7,545 bases of DNA from Methanobacteriota archaeon. GTDB taxonomy: Archaea > Thermoplasmatota > Thermoplasmata > RBG-16-68-12. The position numbers and the translations under genes were made by a program. Location of the stretch: the NCBI GenBank assembly GCA_005879015.1, contig VBMC01000051.1, forward strand, positions 1 to 7,545, read 5' to 3'. The notes under the pieces were generated by a model, which was not told the DNA's origin, did not search any database, and was given only the letters and a program-made list of their open reading frames with translations. Shown here one piece after another: positions 1 through 5,750 of the stretch (within the stretch, counting starts at the first letter, position 1; each line of letters starts with the position of its first letter).

Positions 1-1
1 C

Positions 2-46
2 CGCGCCGAGGCGAAGGGCGAGGGCTGGGAGTCTCCGTCCGCGTAA
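2..46 (+). CDS. C-terminal end of an upstream gene (partial)
   Basis: Reading from base 2 gives the 14-residue tail RAEAKGEGWESPSA followed by a TAA stop at 44-46. Thirteen of the 14 sense codons end in G or C, matching the strong third-position GC bias of the proven genes here, so this is probably the real end of a gene that begins outside the window. The next gene starts 14 bases later on the same strand, which suggests co-transcription. Nothing in the tail identifies the product. Confidence 0.55.
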   Translation, partial: RAEAKGEGWESPSA

Positions 47-49
47 CGC

Positions 50-53
50 GAGG
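50..53 (+). promoter_or_regulatory. Ribosome binding site (GAGG) of the PRTase-like gene
   Basis: GAGG lies 7 bases before the ATG at 61, which is standard Shine-Dalgarno spacing. It supports that start and shows that this organism uses Shine-Dalgarno sites inside operons. Confidence 0.5.
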
Positions 54-60
54 CCTGACC

Positions 61-729
61 ATGAAAATCGTGACCGATCCGATTCAACTCGTCTCTCCGA
101 CCTTCCGCCGGCAGACCTTGGACCGCATCCTCACCGACGCGAAACCCTTCATCGACACGGGCCACTTCCTCTATCCCGCGGACGAGGACGGGAACCACAC
201 GAAGGGATTCTTCGCATTCGAACGGGTCGCCCGCTCGCCGACCTTCGTCGATGCGATCGCCGACGATATCGCGAAATGGGAGGACCGGACGTCGATCGAT
301 GTGGACGTCGTGTTCGCACCGGCCCACCCCGCCGTCCGGCCCCTCGCCGAAGCGGTGGGCGCGCGCCTCGAGAGGCCGACCGCCTACTGGGAGTACCTGC
401 CGAGTGGAAGATTCGGAAACCGTCTCGTGGAAGGGTCCGTCCCCCGCGGATCAAAGGCCCTCGCCCTGAATGCCGTGAGCCTCCAGGGACGCTGCGTGGG
501 CCTCCGGTTGCCGCAATTCGTGCAGGGTCTCGGAGGGCAGGTCACCGCAGCCGCCGTCTTCGCCAAGGGCACCGGGGTCCTCGTGCGCGAGACGGAGGAC
601 TGGCTGGGCGACGGTTTCTACAGCACGATTCAGGTCGACGTGCCGATCTTTCCTCCCTCTTCCTGCCCCATGTGCCAGGAATCCGCCGCGCCTCCGATCC
701 CGTGGCGCGAGTTCGCGGAGGCGCCCTGA
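61..729 (+). CDS. Orotate phosphoribosyltransferase-like protein with degenerate PRPP-binding motif
   Basis: This 222-residue protein follows the layout of PyrE-like type I phosphoribosyltransferases. It has an N-terminal hood (GHFLYP near residue 34), a core strand DVVFAPAHPAVRPLAEAVG (82-100), an AYWEYLPSG...GSVPRG stretch (108-130), and a C-terminal tail with PIFPPSSCPMCQ (195-206) that matches the 'yPPeeCplC' ending common in OPRT-like proteins. The PRPP loop, normally two acidic residues followed by a TTG-type turn, reads ALALNAVSLQGRCV (133-146). The acidic pair is therefore N137-A138, and TTG is replaced by LQG. OPRT joins orotate to PRPP in pyrimidine synthesis. Loss of the acidic pair makes normal transferase activity doubtful, so a regulatory, ligand-binding or altered-substrate role is possible. 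C202 and C205 form one CxxC. The gene overlaps the FAH-like gene by one base (TGATG), so the two are probably translated together. Family assignment is fairly secure; function is not known. Confidence 0.8.
   Translation: MKIVTDPIQLVSPTFRRQTLDRILTDAKPFIDTGHFLYPADEDGNHTKGFFAFERVARSPTFVDAIADDIAKWEDRTSIDVDVVFAPAHPAVRPLAEAVGARLERPTAYWEYLPSGRFGNRLVEGSVPRGSKALALNAVSLQGRCVGLRLPQFVQGLGGQVTAAAVFAKGTGVLVRETEDWLGDGFYSTIQVDVPIFPPSSCPMCQESAAPPIPWREFAEAP
717..721 (+). promoter_or_regulatory. Ribosome binding site (GGAGG) that fixes the FAH-like start
   Basis: A full GGAGG lies inside the last codons of the PRTase-like gene, 7 bases before the ATG at 729. It decides the start of the FAH-like protein against the much longer open frame that extends back to about 276, which would overlap the upstream gene. 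Confidence 0.7.
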
Positions 730-1745
730 TGAGGCTCGTACGCTTCTCGGCCGCCGGCTCCAATCCTCGACTCGGGGCCGTCGTCGGACCCTGGAACCGC
801 TGGGAGTGGGTCGTGGACCTCGCCGCGGCGGATCCGGAGATTCCGGGCGACACGGTCGCGTTCATCGATGCTTGCCCGGGGCTGAAAGGAGCGACCTGGG
901 AGCGCGCCGTCGGAGTCCTGGCGGAGGCGGGACGATTCGGGACGGAGGCGCCTGCATGGGCGCTCCGACCGCCCGACGTGCGACTGCATCCTCCGATCAT
1001 CCCGCGCCTGCTCCGGGACTTCCTCGCGTTCCGGGCGCACGTCGCCCGAACCCGCTCCGCGGCATGGACCTCCATCCCACCGGAATGGGATCTCCTCCCA
1101 GCGTACTACAACGGGAACCACCTGAACATCGTCGGGACGGGCGACGCGATCCCGCCGATGCGGTTCGAGACGTTCGAAGGAGGATCTCCCAAGATCATCC
1201 AGTCCTCGAAGATGGACTACGAGGCGGAGATCGGCTTCGTACTGGGCCAGGGCGGTCGGGACATCCCGGCCGCGAGGGCCGCGGAACACCTATTCGGCGT
1301 CACGATCTTCAACGACTTCTCGGCTCGGGACATCCAGATGGCCGCGGGGAAGATCGGCATGGGCCCCGCTCCCGGGAAGGACTGGGCGAACGCCCTCGGC
1401 CCGTGCATCGTGACCCGCGACGAGTTCGGCGAGTTGCGCGATCAATCCGTGGTCGTTCGGGTGAACAACGAGGAGCGGTTGCGAGACCGCTATCGGACGA
1501 TGGTGTTCGAGAACCCCTGGGTGCCCCCGGGCGCGCGGGCCCTCTGGTCTTTCCCCGAGATGGTCGAATGCCTCTCCCGGATCCAACCGATCCAGGCGGG
1601 CGAGGTGTGGGGAAGCGGCACGATCCCGGGCGGCTGCGAGCTCGAGCGGGGCGATCGCGCCCGGTACCTCAAGCCGGGAGATCGCGTGGAAATCGAGATC
1701 GAGGGCATCGGAATCCTAGCGAACTCGATTGGCCCCGCGGCCTAG
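729..1745 (+). CDS. Fumarylacetoacetate hydrolase (FAH) family protein
   Basis: This 338-residue enzyme belongs to the FAH superfamily, which hydrolyses C-C bonds in 1,3-diketo acids such as fumarylacetoacetate at the end of tyrosine breakdown. Compared from memory with mouse FAH, the key residues are present. The DF-x5-H segment (D97...H104) matches the metal ligand Asp126 and catalytic His133 at the same spacing. The E-x-E pair is E165 and E167. NDFSARDIQ carries the last metal ligand D196 with R200 and Q203. GKDWA supplies K217, and GSGTIPGG (296-303) is the typical late loop. NDFSARDIQ and the length resemble fumarylacetoacetase or FAHD-like members more than the short isomerase type. The start at 729 is set by a GGAGG and by the one-base overlap with the upstream stop. 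No membrane segment or signal peptide is visible, so it is probably cytosolic. The exact substrate cannot be read from the sequence. An HPPD-like gene further along hints at homogentisate-type catabolism. Confidence 0.9.
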   Translation: MRLVRFSAAGSNPRLGAVVGPWNRWEWVVDLAAADPEIPGDTVAFIDACPGLKGATWERAVGVLAEAGRFGTEAPAWALRPPDVRLHPPIIPRLLRDFLAFRAHVARTRSAAWTSIPPEWDLLPAYYNGNHLNIVGTGDAIPPMRFETFEGGSPKIIQSSKMDYEAEIGFVLGQGGRDIPAARAAEHLFGVTIFNDFSARDIQMAAGKIGMGPAPGKDWANALGPCIVTRDEFGELRDQSVVVRVNNEERLRDRYRTMVFENPWVPPGARALWSFPEMVECLSRIQPIQAGEVWGSGTIPGGCELERGDRARYLKPGDRVEIEIEGIGILANSIGPAA

Positions 1746-1814
1746 CTACTCGGAAAAGGAGACCTTTGATTTCCTTACCAAGAGGGGCCGCGGCGAAGTC
1801 GAGCAGATCGAATG

Positions 1815-2246
1815 TCAGAAGAGTGGCAGTTGGGCCCGCGCGATCTGTGCGCTGATCGAATCGAGATAGTCTCGCATGCGGCGGGCAATCGTCTGCGCGC
1901 GGATCACACCGATGACTTTGCCGTCCCTCTGCACGAGGACCCGACGAATCCCTTTGTCCGCCATGATCTGTGCGACGCGATCGATCCCTTCGTTCGCCTC
2001 GACGAACACGAGCGAACGCGTCATGAGCTCCTCGAGGCGGACTTGGGCGGGTTCTCGGCCCTCCGCGACGACTTTCGCAAGGATGTCCCATTCCGTCACG
2101 ATTCCGATCGGTCGGCCCTCGGCCGAGGTCACGAGGACGAAGCCGTGGTGGCGGTCGGCCATGACCTTCGCCGCCTCGAGCAGGCTGGTCTGGGGACGCA
2201 TCGAGAGGAATTCCGGTTCGACGATATCTTTCGCGTACAGAACCAT
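1815..2246 (-). CDS. Two-CBS-domain protein
   Basis: This 143-residue protein consists almost wholly of a CBS pair (Bateman module): CBS1 at about residues 6-62 and CBS2 at about 72-130. Each ends with the usual signature, GIVTEWDIL near 48-56 and VIGVIRAQTIARRM near 111-124. Such modules bind adenine nucleotides (AMP, ATP, SAM) in the cleft between the two repeats and regulate a partner. Stand-alone pairs like this are common in archaea and bacteria, and the partner is usually unknown. A short tail (DYLDSISAQIARAQLPLF) follows the second domain. The gene lies 28 bp downstream of the MFS remnant on the same strand and converges on the FAH-like gene with a 69-bp gap. No Shine-Dalgarno site precedes the ATG at 2246, so the message may be leaderless. 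Confidence 0.88.
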   Translation of the reverse strand: MVLYAKDIVEPEFLSMRPQTSLLEAAKVMADRHHGFVLVTSAEGRPIGIVTEWDILAKVVAEGREPAQVRLEELMTRSLVFVEANEGIDRVAQIMADKGIRRVLVQRDGKVIGVIRAQTIARRMRDYLDSISAQIARAQLPLF

Positions 2247-2270
2247 GGAGGGAAAGATAGCGCGTCGGCA

Positions 2271-2286
2271 GCCTTTAGGCCTTTAC
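2271..2286 (-). promoter_or_regulatory. Possible promoter (A/T-rich box) for the CBS-domain gene
   Basis: On the minus strand the segment reads ATGTAAAGGCCTAAAGGC, with two TAAAGG boxes. The proximal one is about 25-31 bases before the CBS start, where an archaeal TATA box would sit for a leaderless transcript beginning at the ATG. The same bases hold the last codons and TAA stop of the MFS remnant. The match to a TATA consensus is weak. Confidence 0.25.
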
Positions 2287-2583
2287 ATCGCTCGAAGGAC
2301 GCTCGATGGCGGGGTTCCGGCGAACCGCGGCGGGAATCGCCCCGAATAGACTGATCGCGGCGATGGCGACGAAGATCTGATGGAACGCGTCCATGAACGA
2401 GCCGATTTCCACTTGGCCCTGGGGGATCGGGAGGCCGGCGAAGATCGCCTGCATGACGGGCAAGGGCATCCTCGAGGCCATGATCGCGAAGGCCAGCCCG
2501 AGACTCACGAGAAACCCGACGTTAAAGAGAGTCGCCGACATTCCCGCGGCGACCCCGCGGCGCACGATCGGCACGGAGTTCAT
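2275..2583 (-). pseudogene. C-terminal fragment of DHA2-type MFS transporter (separated by frameshift)
   Basis: The fragment encodes MNSVPIVRRGVAAGMSATLF followed by two hydrophobic segments (about residues 18-40 and 68-87 of the fragment). This is the conserved region before TM13, plus TM13-TM14, of 14-TM DHA2 drug:H+ antiporters, where 'SSIMNSVPPERRGVAAGM' is typical. The codons just before the ATG, read in this frame, give SSL, matching that conserved segment. The piece is therefore the displaced tail of the transporter encoded immediately upstream in another frame, not an independent small gene. It lacks everything needed for transport alone. Confidence 0.8.
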
Positions 2584-3568
2584 GAGTGAAGAGCCGCGGA
2601 CCGTACTTGTCGGAGAGGTAGCCGCTGAGGGGACCGACGCTCACGAAGGCGAGGGAGAATGGGATCAGGAGGAGTCCCGCCGTCAACGCATCGAGCCCGA
2701 GCGCCCCTTGGAAGTAGAACACGAGGACGAGGCCGACGGCCCCCCTCGACGTCGACGCGAGGAGGTTGCTGAGGACGCCCGCGGAGAAGACCTTGTTCCG
2801 GAACAGGGCCAGATCCATCATCGGGGACGCCACGGCCCGCTCGACGGGAACGAACGCGAAGAGGCACGCGACGCCCGCGAACAACAGGACGAGATCCAGC
2901 GAGGCCCAGCCGGAAATCGCCCCGAGGGTGACCCCGAGGAGGGCGAGCGACAAACCGCCCGCGAAGAGGAGATTCCCCGCGGGATCGAGCTTCTCGCGAC
3001 CCGGGCGGGCGCCGAGCTCCTTGAGGCGGGCGTACGCCCAGATCGTCGCGAACACCCCGAAGGGGACGTTGATCCAGAAGATCGACTGCCAGCCGAGGAG
3101 GGCGGTGAGGACGCCGCCCGCCACGAGGCCGATCAAGGCACCGCCGGTCCCCGCGACCTGGTTCAGCCCGAGGGCCCGTCCCCGTTCGGAGACCGGGAAC
3201 GCGTCCGTCAGGATCGCGGCGCTGTTCGCGAACAAGAGCCCGGCACCGATGCCCTGGACGAGCCGGAACAGGACGAGGCTTGTGCCATTCGGAGCGAGGC
3301 TGCACAGGCCCGAGCCGATCGTGAAGATCGCGAACCCGAGGTTGTACAGCCGGACGCGGCCGTACAGGTCCGCGAGCCGGCCGATCGTCAGGAGGAGGCT
3401 CGCCGTCACCAGCACGTAGCCCAAAATGATCCAGATGCCTTCGATCGTCGTCGTGCCGGGCAGGTCGCGGATGATCGTCGGGAGCGAAATCAGGATGATA
3501 TTCGAGTCGAGCAACGCCATGAACGTCCCGATCGTCGTGTTTGTCAGCACGACATACTTGTATTGCAT
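2522..3568 (-). CDS. MFS transporter, DHA2 (EmrB/QacA) family, N-terminal fragment with ten TM helices
   Basis: From the ATG at 3568 the frame encodes 348 residues. Residues 1-327 are a convincing DHA2-family MFS protein with ten predicted helices. TM1 carries D21 in the family's 'LDxxI' motif. Motif A is GRLADLYGRVR (63-73), motif B is FRLVQGIGAG (101-110), and an antiporter motif C-like GTGGALIGLVAGG (140-152) lies in TM5. The cytoplasmic loop after TM10 is GYLSDKYGPRLF (316-327). After F327 the frame leaves homology and adds 21 unrelated residues. The family's TM13-TM14 follow in another frame, and about 50 residues with TM11-TM12 are missing. The intact protein would export drugs or toxic metabolites with proton exchange at the cytoplasmic membrane. 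As it stands it is probably nonfunctional, unless the lesion is an assembly error. The open frame extends upstream to 3700, but that 44-residue extension is basic, not MFS-like, and lies in the divergent promoter region. GGTG 4 bases before 3568 weakly supports this start. Confidence 0.85.
   Translation of the reverse strand: MQYKYVVLTNTTIGTFMALLDSNIILISLPTIIRDLPGTTTIEGIWIILGYVLVTASLLLTIGRLADLYGRVRLYNLGFAIFTIGSGLCSLAPNGTSLVLFRLVQGIGAGLLFANSAAILTDAFPVSERGRALGLNQVAGTGGALIGLVAGGVLTALLGWQSIFWINVPFGVFATIWAYARLKELGARPGREKLDPAGNLLFAGGLSLALLGVTLGAISGWASLDLVLLFAGVACLFAFVPVERAVASPMMDLALFRNKVFSAGVLSNLLASTSRGAVGLVLVFYFQGALGLDALTAGLLLIPFSLAFVSVGPLSGYLSDKYGPRLFTHELRADRAPRGRRGNVGDSL
2584..2595 (-). other. 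Deletion/frameshift junction in the MFS gene
   Basis: The minus strand reads CGGCTCTTCACTC just before ATGAACTCC. Read in one frame this ends the post-TM10 motif (R-L-F). In the other frame the same bases give S-S-L, the residues expected before MNSVP. The two conserved blocks, normally about 50 residues apart, therefore meet within about six bases (CTCTTC). This fits a deletion of roughly 150 bases, not a multiple of three, possibly across a short shared CTCTTC-like sequence. Confidence 0.7.
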
Positions 3569-3749
3569 GGGGCACCGCGAGGAGGCCGCCGTAGACCGTC
3601 GGGTCCTAATGTAGTTGCGTTCCGCGCGCCTTACCGCGGTCGGACCGCGTCGATCCGTCGGGAAAGTGACTCCCGGCGACCGCCGCCCATGCGACCCCAT
3701 GCCACGAAAGGGTTATCGTCCCGTGTTCTACTTTCCACACGGTGAACGA
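3569..3749. promoter_or_regulatory. Divergent intergenic region between the MFS gene and the HPPD-like gene
   Basis: About 180 bp separates the two divergent starts. Bases 3699-3749 have few G/C at the third positions of the HPPD-like frame, unlike its body, and contain TTATCG (3713-3718) and TTCTACTTTCC. They therefore look like promoter/leader rather than coding sequence. An 8-bp palindrome ACCGCGGT lies at 3633-3640. No further gene is visible. Promoter positions are tentative. Confidence 0.35.
3741..3745 (+). promoter_or_regulatory. Probable ribosome binding site (GGTGA) for the HPPD-like gene
   Basis: GGTGA matches the 3' part of the Shine-Dalgarno consensus (GGAGGTGA) and ends 4 bases before the ATG at 3750. 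It favours that start over the in-frame ATGs at 3699 and 3615, which have no such site and whose extra codons lack the gene's third-position GC bias. Confidence 0.45.
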
Positions 3750-4478
3750 ATGGCGGCCCTTCCCGCCTTCCTGAAACTCAAGGTGGACCATAAGACGGTC
3801 CTGTGCCGCGACCTGAACGCGTATCGCGCCCTTCGGGATTTCCTCCTGAACAGCGGCTATTCCTCGGTGTACGAGACGGACCGGGTCGGAGAGGCCAAGA
3901 CGGCCATGGCCACGTTCGCGTGCCTCAGCTCCCTCACCGGAGAGCGTCTCGCGGTCGTCCTCGGCATGAGCGCCCCCGAGGAAGTGTCGCACGCCCAAGC
4001 GCCCTTCGCGTACGGCTTCGCGGGGAAGCCGCAAAAGGACGCGCAGACGTACATGCAACACCTCGCCCTCCGGACGACGGACATCGACAAGCTCAAGGCG
4101 TATCTGGAGTCGAAAGGGGCCGAGTTCCTCACGCCGATCTACAAGGACAAGGATTCCTTCGGGCCGCTCCTCCAGTCCTTCACCCGAGAGCTCTTCGACG
4201 ACGAATGGTTCTTCATCGAGTTCGTGCAGCGCGACTACGACGCGGACAAGGTCGGCGCGGGCGGGACCCAGTTCGTGCAGAACACGGTGAAATCGCTGTA
4301 CGTCTCGAAACAAGAAGAGTTCCGCGAATGGGAGAAGACCGGCAAGAAGCGGAAGTTCCTCGACGGCGTGCCGGAGAAGGAACGGACGAACCTGCTCCGC
4401 GAAATCCTGATGAACACGGAGCCGAAAGGCTACGTCGAGACCGTTGCCCCGATCACGCGGCACGTCAAACTGACGTAA
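3750..4478 (+). CDS. Single-domain 4-hydroxyphenylpyruvate dioxygenase-like (VOC superfamily) protein
   Basis: The 242-residue product resembles the C-terminal catalytic half of HPPD, which converts 4-hydroxyphenylpyruvate to homogentisate using Fe(II) and O2. All three expected iron ligands are visible: H14 in KVDHKTV, H104 in YMQHLALRTTDI, and E157 in FFIEFVQRDY. The HPPD-like LLQSFTRELFDD block (140-151) carries the active-site-type Gln142, and a GAGG segment follows the Glu as in HPPD's 'GFGAGNF'. Differences are clear. The usual N-terminal domain is absent (HPPD is about 350-390 residues). The second His to Glu spacing is 53 rather than about 83. The Phe-bearing FGAGNF end is VGAGGTQF. 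A charged tail of about 50 residues follows. It could be a minimal HPPD, a hydroxymandelate-synthase-like enzyme, or another VOC dioxygenase. An alternative start at 3699 would add 17 residues. The double zinc-ribbon gene follows on the same strand after 64 bp. Confidence 0.8.
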   Translation: MAALPAFLKLKVDHKTVLCRDLNAYRALRDFLLNSGYSSVYETDRVGEAKTAMATFACLSSLTGERLAVVLGMSAPEEVSHAQAPFAYGFAGKPQKDAQTYMQHLALRTTDIDKLKAYLESKGAEFLTPIYKDKDSFGPLLQSFTRELFDDEWFFIEFVQRDYDADKVGAGGTQFVQNTVKSLYVSKQEEFREWEKTGKKRKFLDGVPEKERTNLLREILMNTEPKGYVETVAPITRHVKLT

Positions 4479-4542
4479 CCCGCTCCGATAGCCCTACCAT
4501 GATGCGAAAGTCTCTTCAGCCCGGGCCTTCCTACCGCGGTCC

Positions 4543-5013
4543 GTGACCCCGAAAAAGATCCGAGACGCACGGGAGTGTCCGAAGGACTGGTCCCCTCTGC
4601 GCAAGGAGGCGCGGCATTCCCATCATCGTACGGTGGAAGTCGACGTCTGCCCCACGTGCAACGGAATCTTCCTCGACAAGAAGGAGATTCGGACCCTCAC
4701 GGGAAGTTCCAGCCTGAACAAGCTCCTCACGAAGTACCTCGGCCTGGATTCGGACAGCCCGCTCGTCTGCCCCAACTGCGGCGGTCTCATGGATGGAGAG
4801 GATGCGGGCGATGTCCGCGTCGACGTGTGCCTCGACTGTTTTGGCGTCTGGCTCGATGCTGGCGAACTCGAGCGCCTCGGGGCGATGGACGACGCGGCGT
4901 TCCGAGAGTTCACCCCAGACAAGATTGAAGAAATCTTGAAGGCCAAGGACATCAAGCACGAGGAACACCGAAAGGCCATCCGGACCCTGTTCCGAGGCCT
5001 CGGCCGGCCTTGA
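4543..5013 (+). CDS. Double zinc-ribbon protein (zf-TFIIB-like domains)
   Basis: This 156-residue protein starts at GTG 4543; the open frame continues back to 4492 without an ATG. It has two tandem zinc ribbons of the zf-TFIIB type, whose consensus is CPxC/D...vdvCPxCxGiWLDxGEl. Ribbon 1 uses C12-P-K-D15 and C36-P-T-C39, followed by GIFLDKKEI. Ribbon 2 uses C76-P-N-C79 and C96-L-D-C99, followed by GVWLDAGELERL. Aspartate in place of the second cysteine (CPxD) recurs in this family, so ribbon 1 is not necessarily broken. A charged helical tail of about 50 residues ends the protein. Such proteins probably bind zinc and may contact nucleic acid or protein, but members of this type have no firm function. 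It is not TFIIB itself: the cyclin-like repeats are missing. It converges on mobA with only 8 bp between stops. No clear Shine-Dalgarno site precedes the GTG. Confidence 0.8.
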   Translation: MTPKKIRDARECPKDWSPLRKEARHSHHRTVEVDVCPTCNGIFLDKKEIRTLTGSSSLNKLLTKYLGLDSDSPLVCPNCGGLMDGEDAGDVRVDVCLDCFGVWLDAGELERLGAMDDAAFREFTPDKIEEILKAKDIKHEEHRKAIRTLFRGLGRP

Positions 5014-5021
5014 CCGCCCGC

Positions 5022-5657
5022 CTATCCACTCGACGACGTGCCGCCCCGTTCGGACGTTTCCAATCGGTGTTCCAATCGGCGAAGGACTTCGACCAGGTCG
5101 ATCTGGGTGTTCACGTCGACGAAGGATGACAAATCGGGATCAATCTCGCGAAGTCGCTCCGTCGGGACGTAGACGTGATTCAGACGGTCGACGAGTGCGG
5201 AGGGAGAGCGCACGGTCGAAGAAGCTTCGAGGACCTTCATCACACGATCGCGCCGGTAGACGGCTCGGATCGGATCCGGGACCTCGAGACTTGGGACCGC
5301 GGCGTCGTAATCCCCGAGGACTTCGAGCAACAACCGGTACAACGAGGCTCGGAGGAGCGGCGCATCGCATGGCGCGACCAGCACGAGGTCGCCTCGGGCC
5401 GCCCGGAACCCTTGGTGGAACCCCTCGATCGGCCCGCGGCCTTGGCGCACATCGTGGACGAAGACAACGCCCGGGAGGACCGGTCGAATCTGCGCTTCTC
5501 GTTCCGGACTACCCACGGACACGATCGTCTCATCGGCGAGGGACGCCATCGCATGGGCGACGTGGGCGATGAGCGGGCGACTCGCGATCTCAACGAGCGC
5601 CTTAGGGCCTCCGAATCGACGGGATTCGCCACCTGCGAGGATCAGTGCCGAGTACAC
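5022..5657 (-). CDS. mobA: Molybdenum cofactor guanylyltransferase MobA
   Basis: This 211-residue protein has the nucleotidyltransferase fold and the motifs of MobA, which attaches GMP from GTP to Mo-molybdopterin to form the guanine dinucleotide cofactor. The N-terminal GTP-binding signature is LILAGGESRRFGGPK (5-19, catalytic-type K19). RGPIEGFHQGF (74-84) matches the 'GPlaGi' loop, APCDAPLL (95-102) carries the metal-binding Asp98, and FVDVNTQIDL (179-188) is the typical 'NTPeDl' C-terminal motif. Length is normal for the family. The start codon is GTG at 5657, and the LAGG motif directly after it leaves little room for another start. It is divergent from an FdhF/YdeP-type oxidoreductase that would use its product, which strongly supports the call. 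The distant possibility is another cytidylyl/guanylyl transferase such as MocA. Confidence 0.9.
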   Translation of the reverse strand: MYSALILAGGESRRFGGPKALVEIASRPLIAHVAHAMASLADETIVSVGSPEREAQIRPVLPGVVFVHDVRQGRGPIEGFHQGFRAARGDLVLVAPCDAPLLRASLYRLLLEVLGDYDAAVPSLEVPDPIRAVYRRDRVMKVLEASSTVRSPSALVDRLNHVYVPTERLREIDPDLSSFVDVNTQIDLVEVLRRLEHRLETSERGGTSSSG

Positions 5658-5750
5658 GGAGACCAGATCGTCCTACTCCCTGTAAAGGCGAAGGAAGGTG
5701 TGATAAGCCGTAGCGGCTTCCGGAGCATCGTGGCGTCGAGGCGGTGACGG
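5658..5750. promoter_or_regulatory. Divergent mobA / oxidoreductase promoter region
   Basis: This 93-bp gap carries the promoters of both genes. On the minus strand CCTTTACA (5681-5688) lies 24-31 bases before the mobA GTG, a plausible TATA-like box for a leaderless message, since mobA has no nearby Shine-Dalgarno site. On the plus strand GTGATAAG (5699-5706) is a weak box for the oxidoreductase. The oxidoreductase start is preceded by GAGGCGGTGA (5738-5747), a Shine-Dalgarno-like run. Confidence 0.4.
5705..5719. promoter_or_regulatory. Perfect 15-bp inverted repeat (candidate operator)
   Basis: AAGCCG-TAG-CGGCTT has 6-bp arms that match exactly around a 3-base centre. It sits in the mobA/oxidoreductase divergent gap, just downstream of a weak TATA-like box and 31 bp before the oxidoreductase ATG. 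That position would suit a repressor site, though a small RNA hairpin in the leader is also possible. There is no T-run after it, so it is not an obvious terminator. Confidence 0.4.

Noticed and set aside
276..728. Long upstream extension of the FAH-like frame
   Set aside because: It overlaps the PRTase-like gene out of frame, is Arg/Pro/Gly-rich without homology, and the GGAGG at 717 fixes the start at 729.
1746..1814. Convergent gap between the FAH-like and CBS genes, searched for terminators or a small gene
   Set aside because: Only 69 bp with short T-stretches (CTTTGATTTCC) and no clear hairpin or coding signal.
806..1855. 349-codon plus-strand frame overlapping the FAH-like gene
   Set aside because: Arg/Gly/Pro-rich shadow in another frame of a gene whose own frame carries all FAH catalytic residues.
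2393..3745. 450-codon open frame on the plus strand opposite the MFS gene
   Set aside because: Its translation is an unbroken run of Glu, Arg, Asp and Pro with no domain, typical of the antisense of a high-GC membrane-protein gene. The minus strand has clear MFS motifs.
3615..3749. Longer versions of the HPPD-like protein from ATG 3615 or 3699
   Set aside because: The extra codons lack the third-position GC bias of the gene and have no ribosome site, while GGTGA precedes ATG 3750. The 3699 start (17 more residues) is not fully excluded.
3606..4463. 285-codon minus-strand frame opposite the HPPD-like gene
   Set aside because: It is rich in Arg, Leu, Val and Glu without any motif. The plus strand has the iron ligands and the family pattern.
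3632..4541. TACCGCGGTC occurs upstream of both the HPPD-like gene (3632-3641) and the zinc-ribbon gene (4532-4541)
   Set aside because: A shared 10-mer is expected many times by chance in a GC-rich window of this size, and its distance to the two starts differs greatly.
4996..5021. GC-rich palindromic run (GGCCGGCC) between the convergent stops of the zinc-ribbon gene and mobA, considered as a terminator
   Set aside because: It lies mostly inside the zinc-ribbon coding end, has no T-run on either strand and makes no convincing stem-loop with a spacer.
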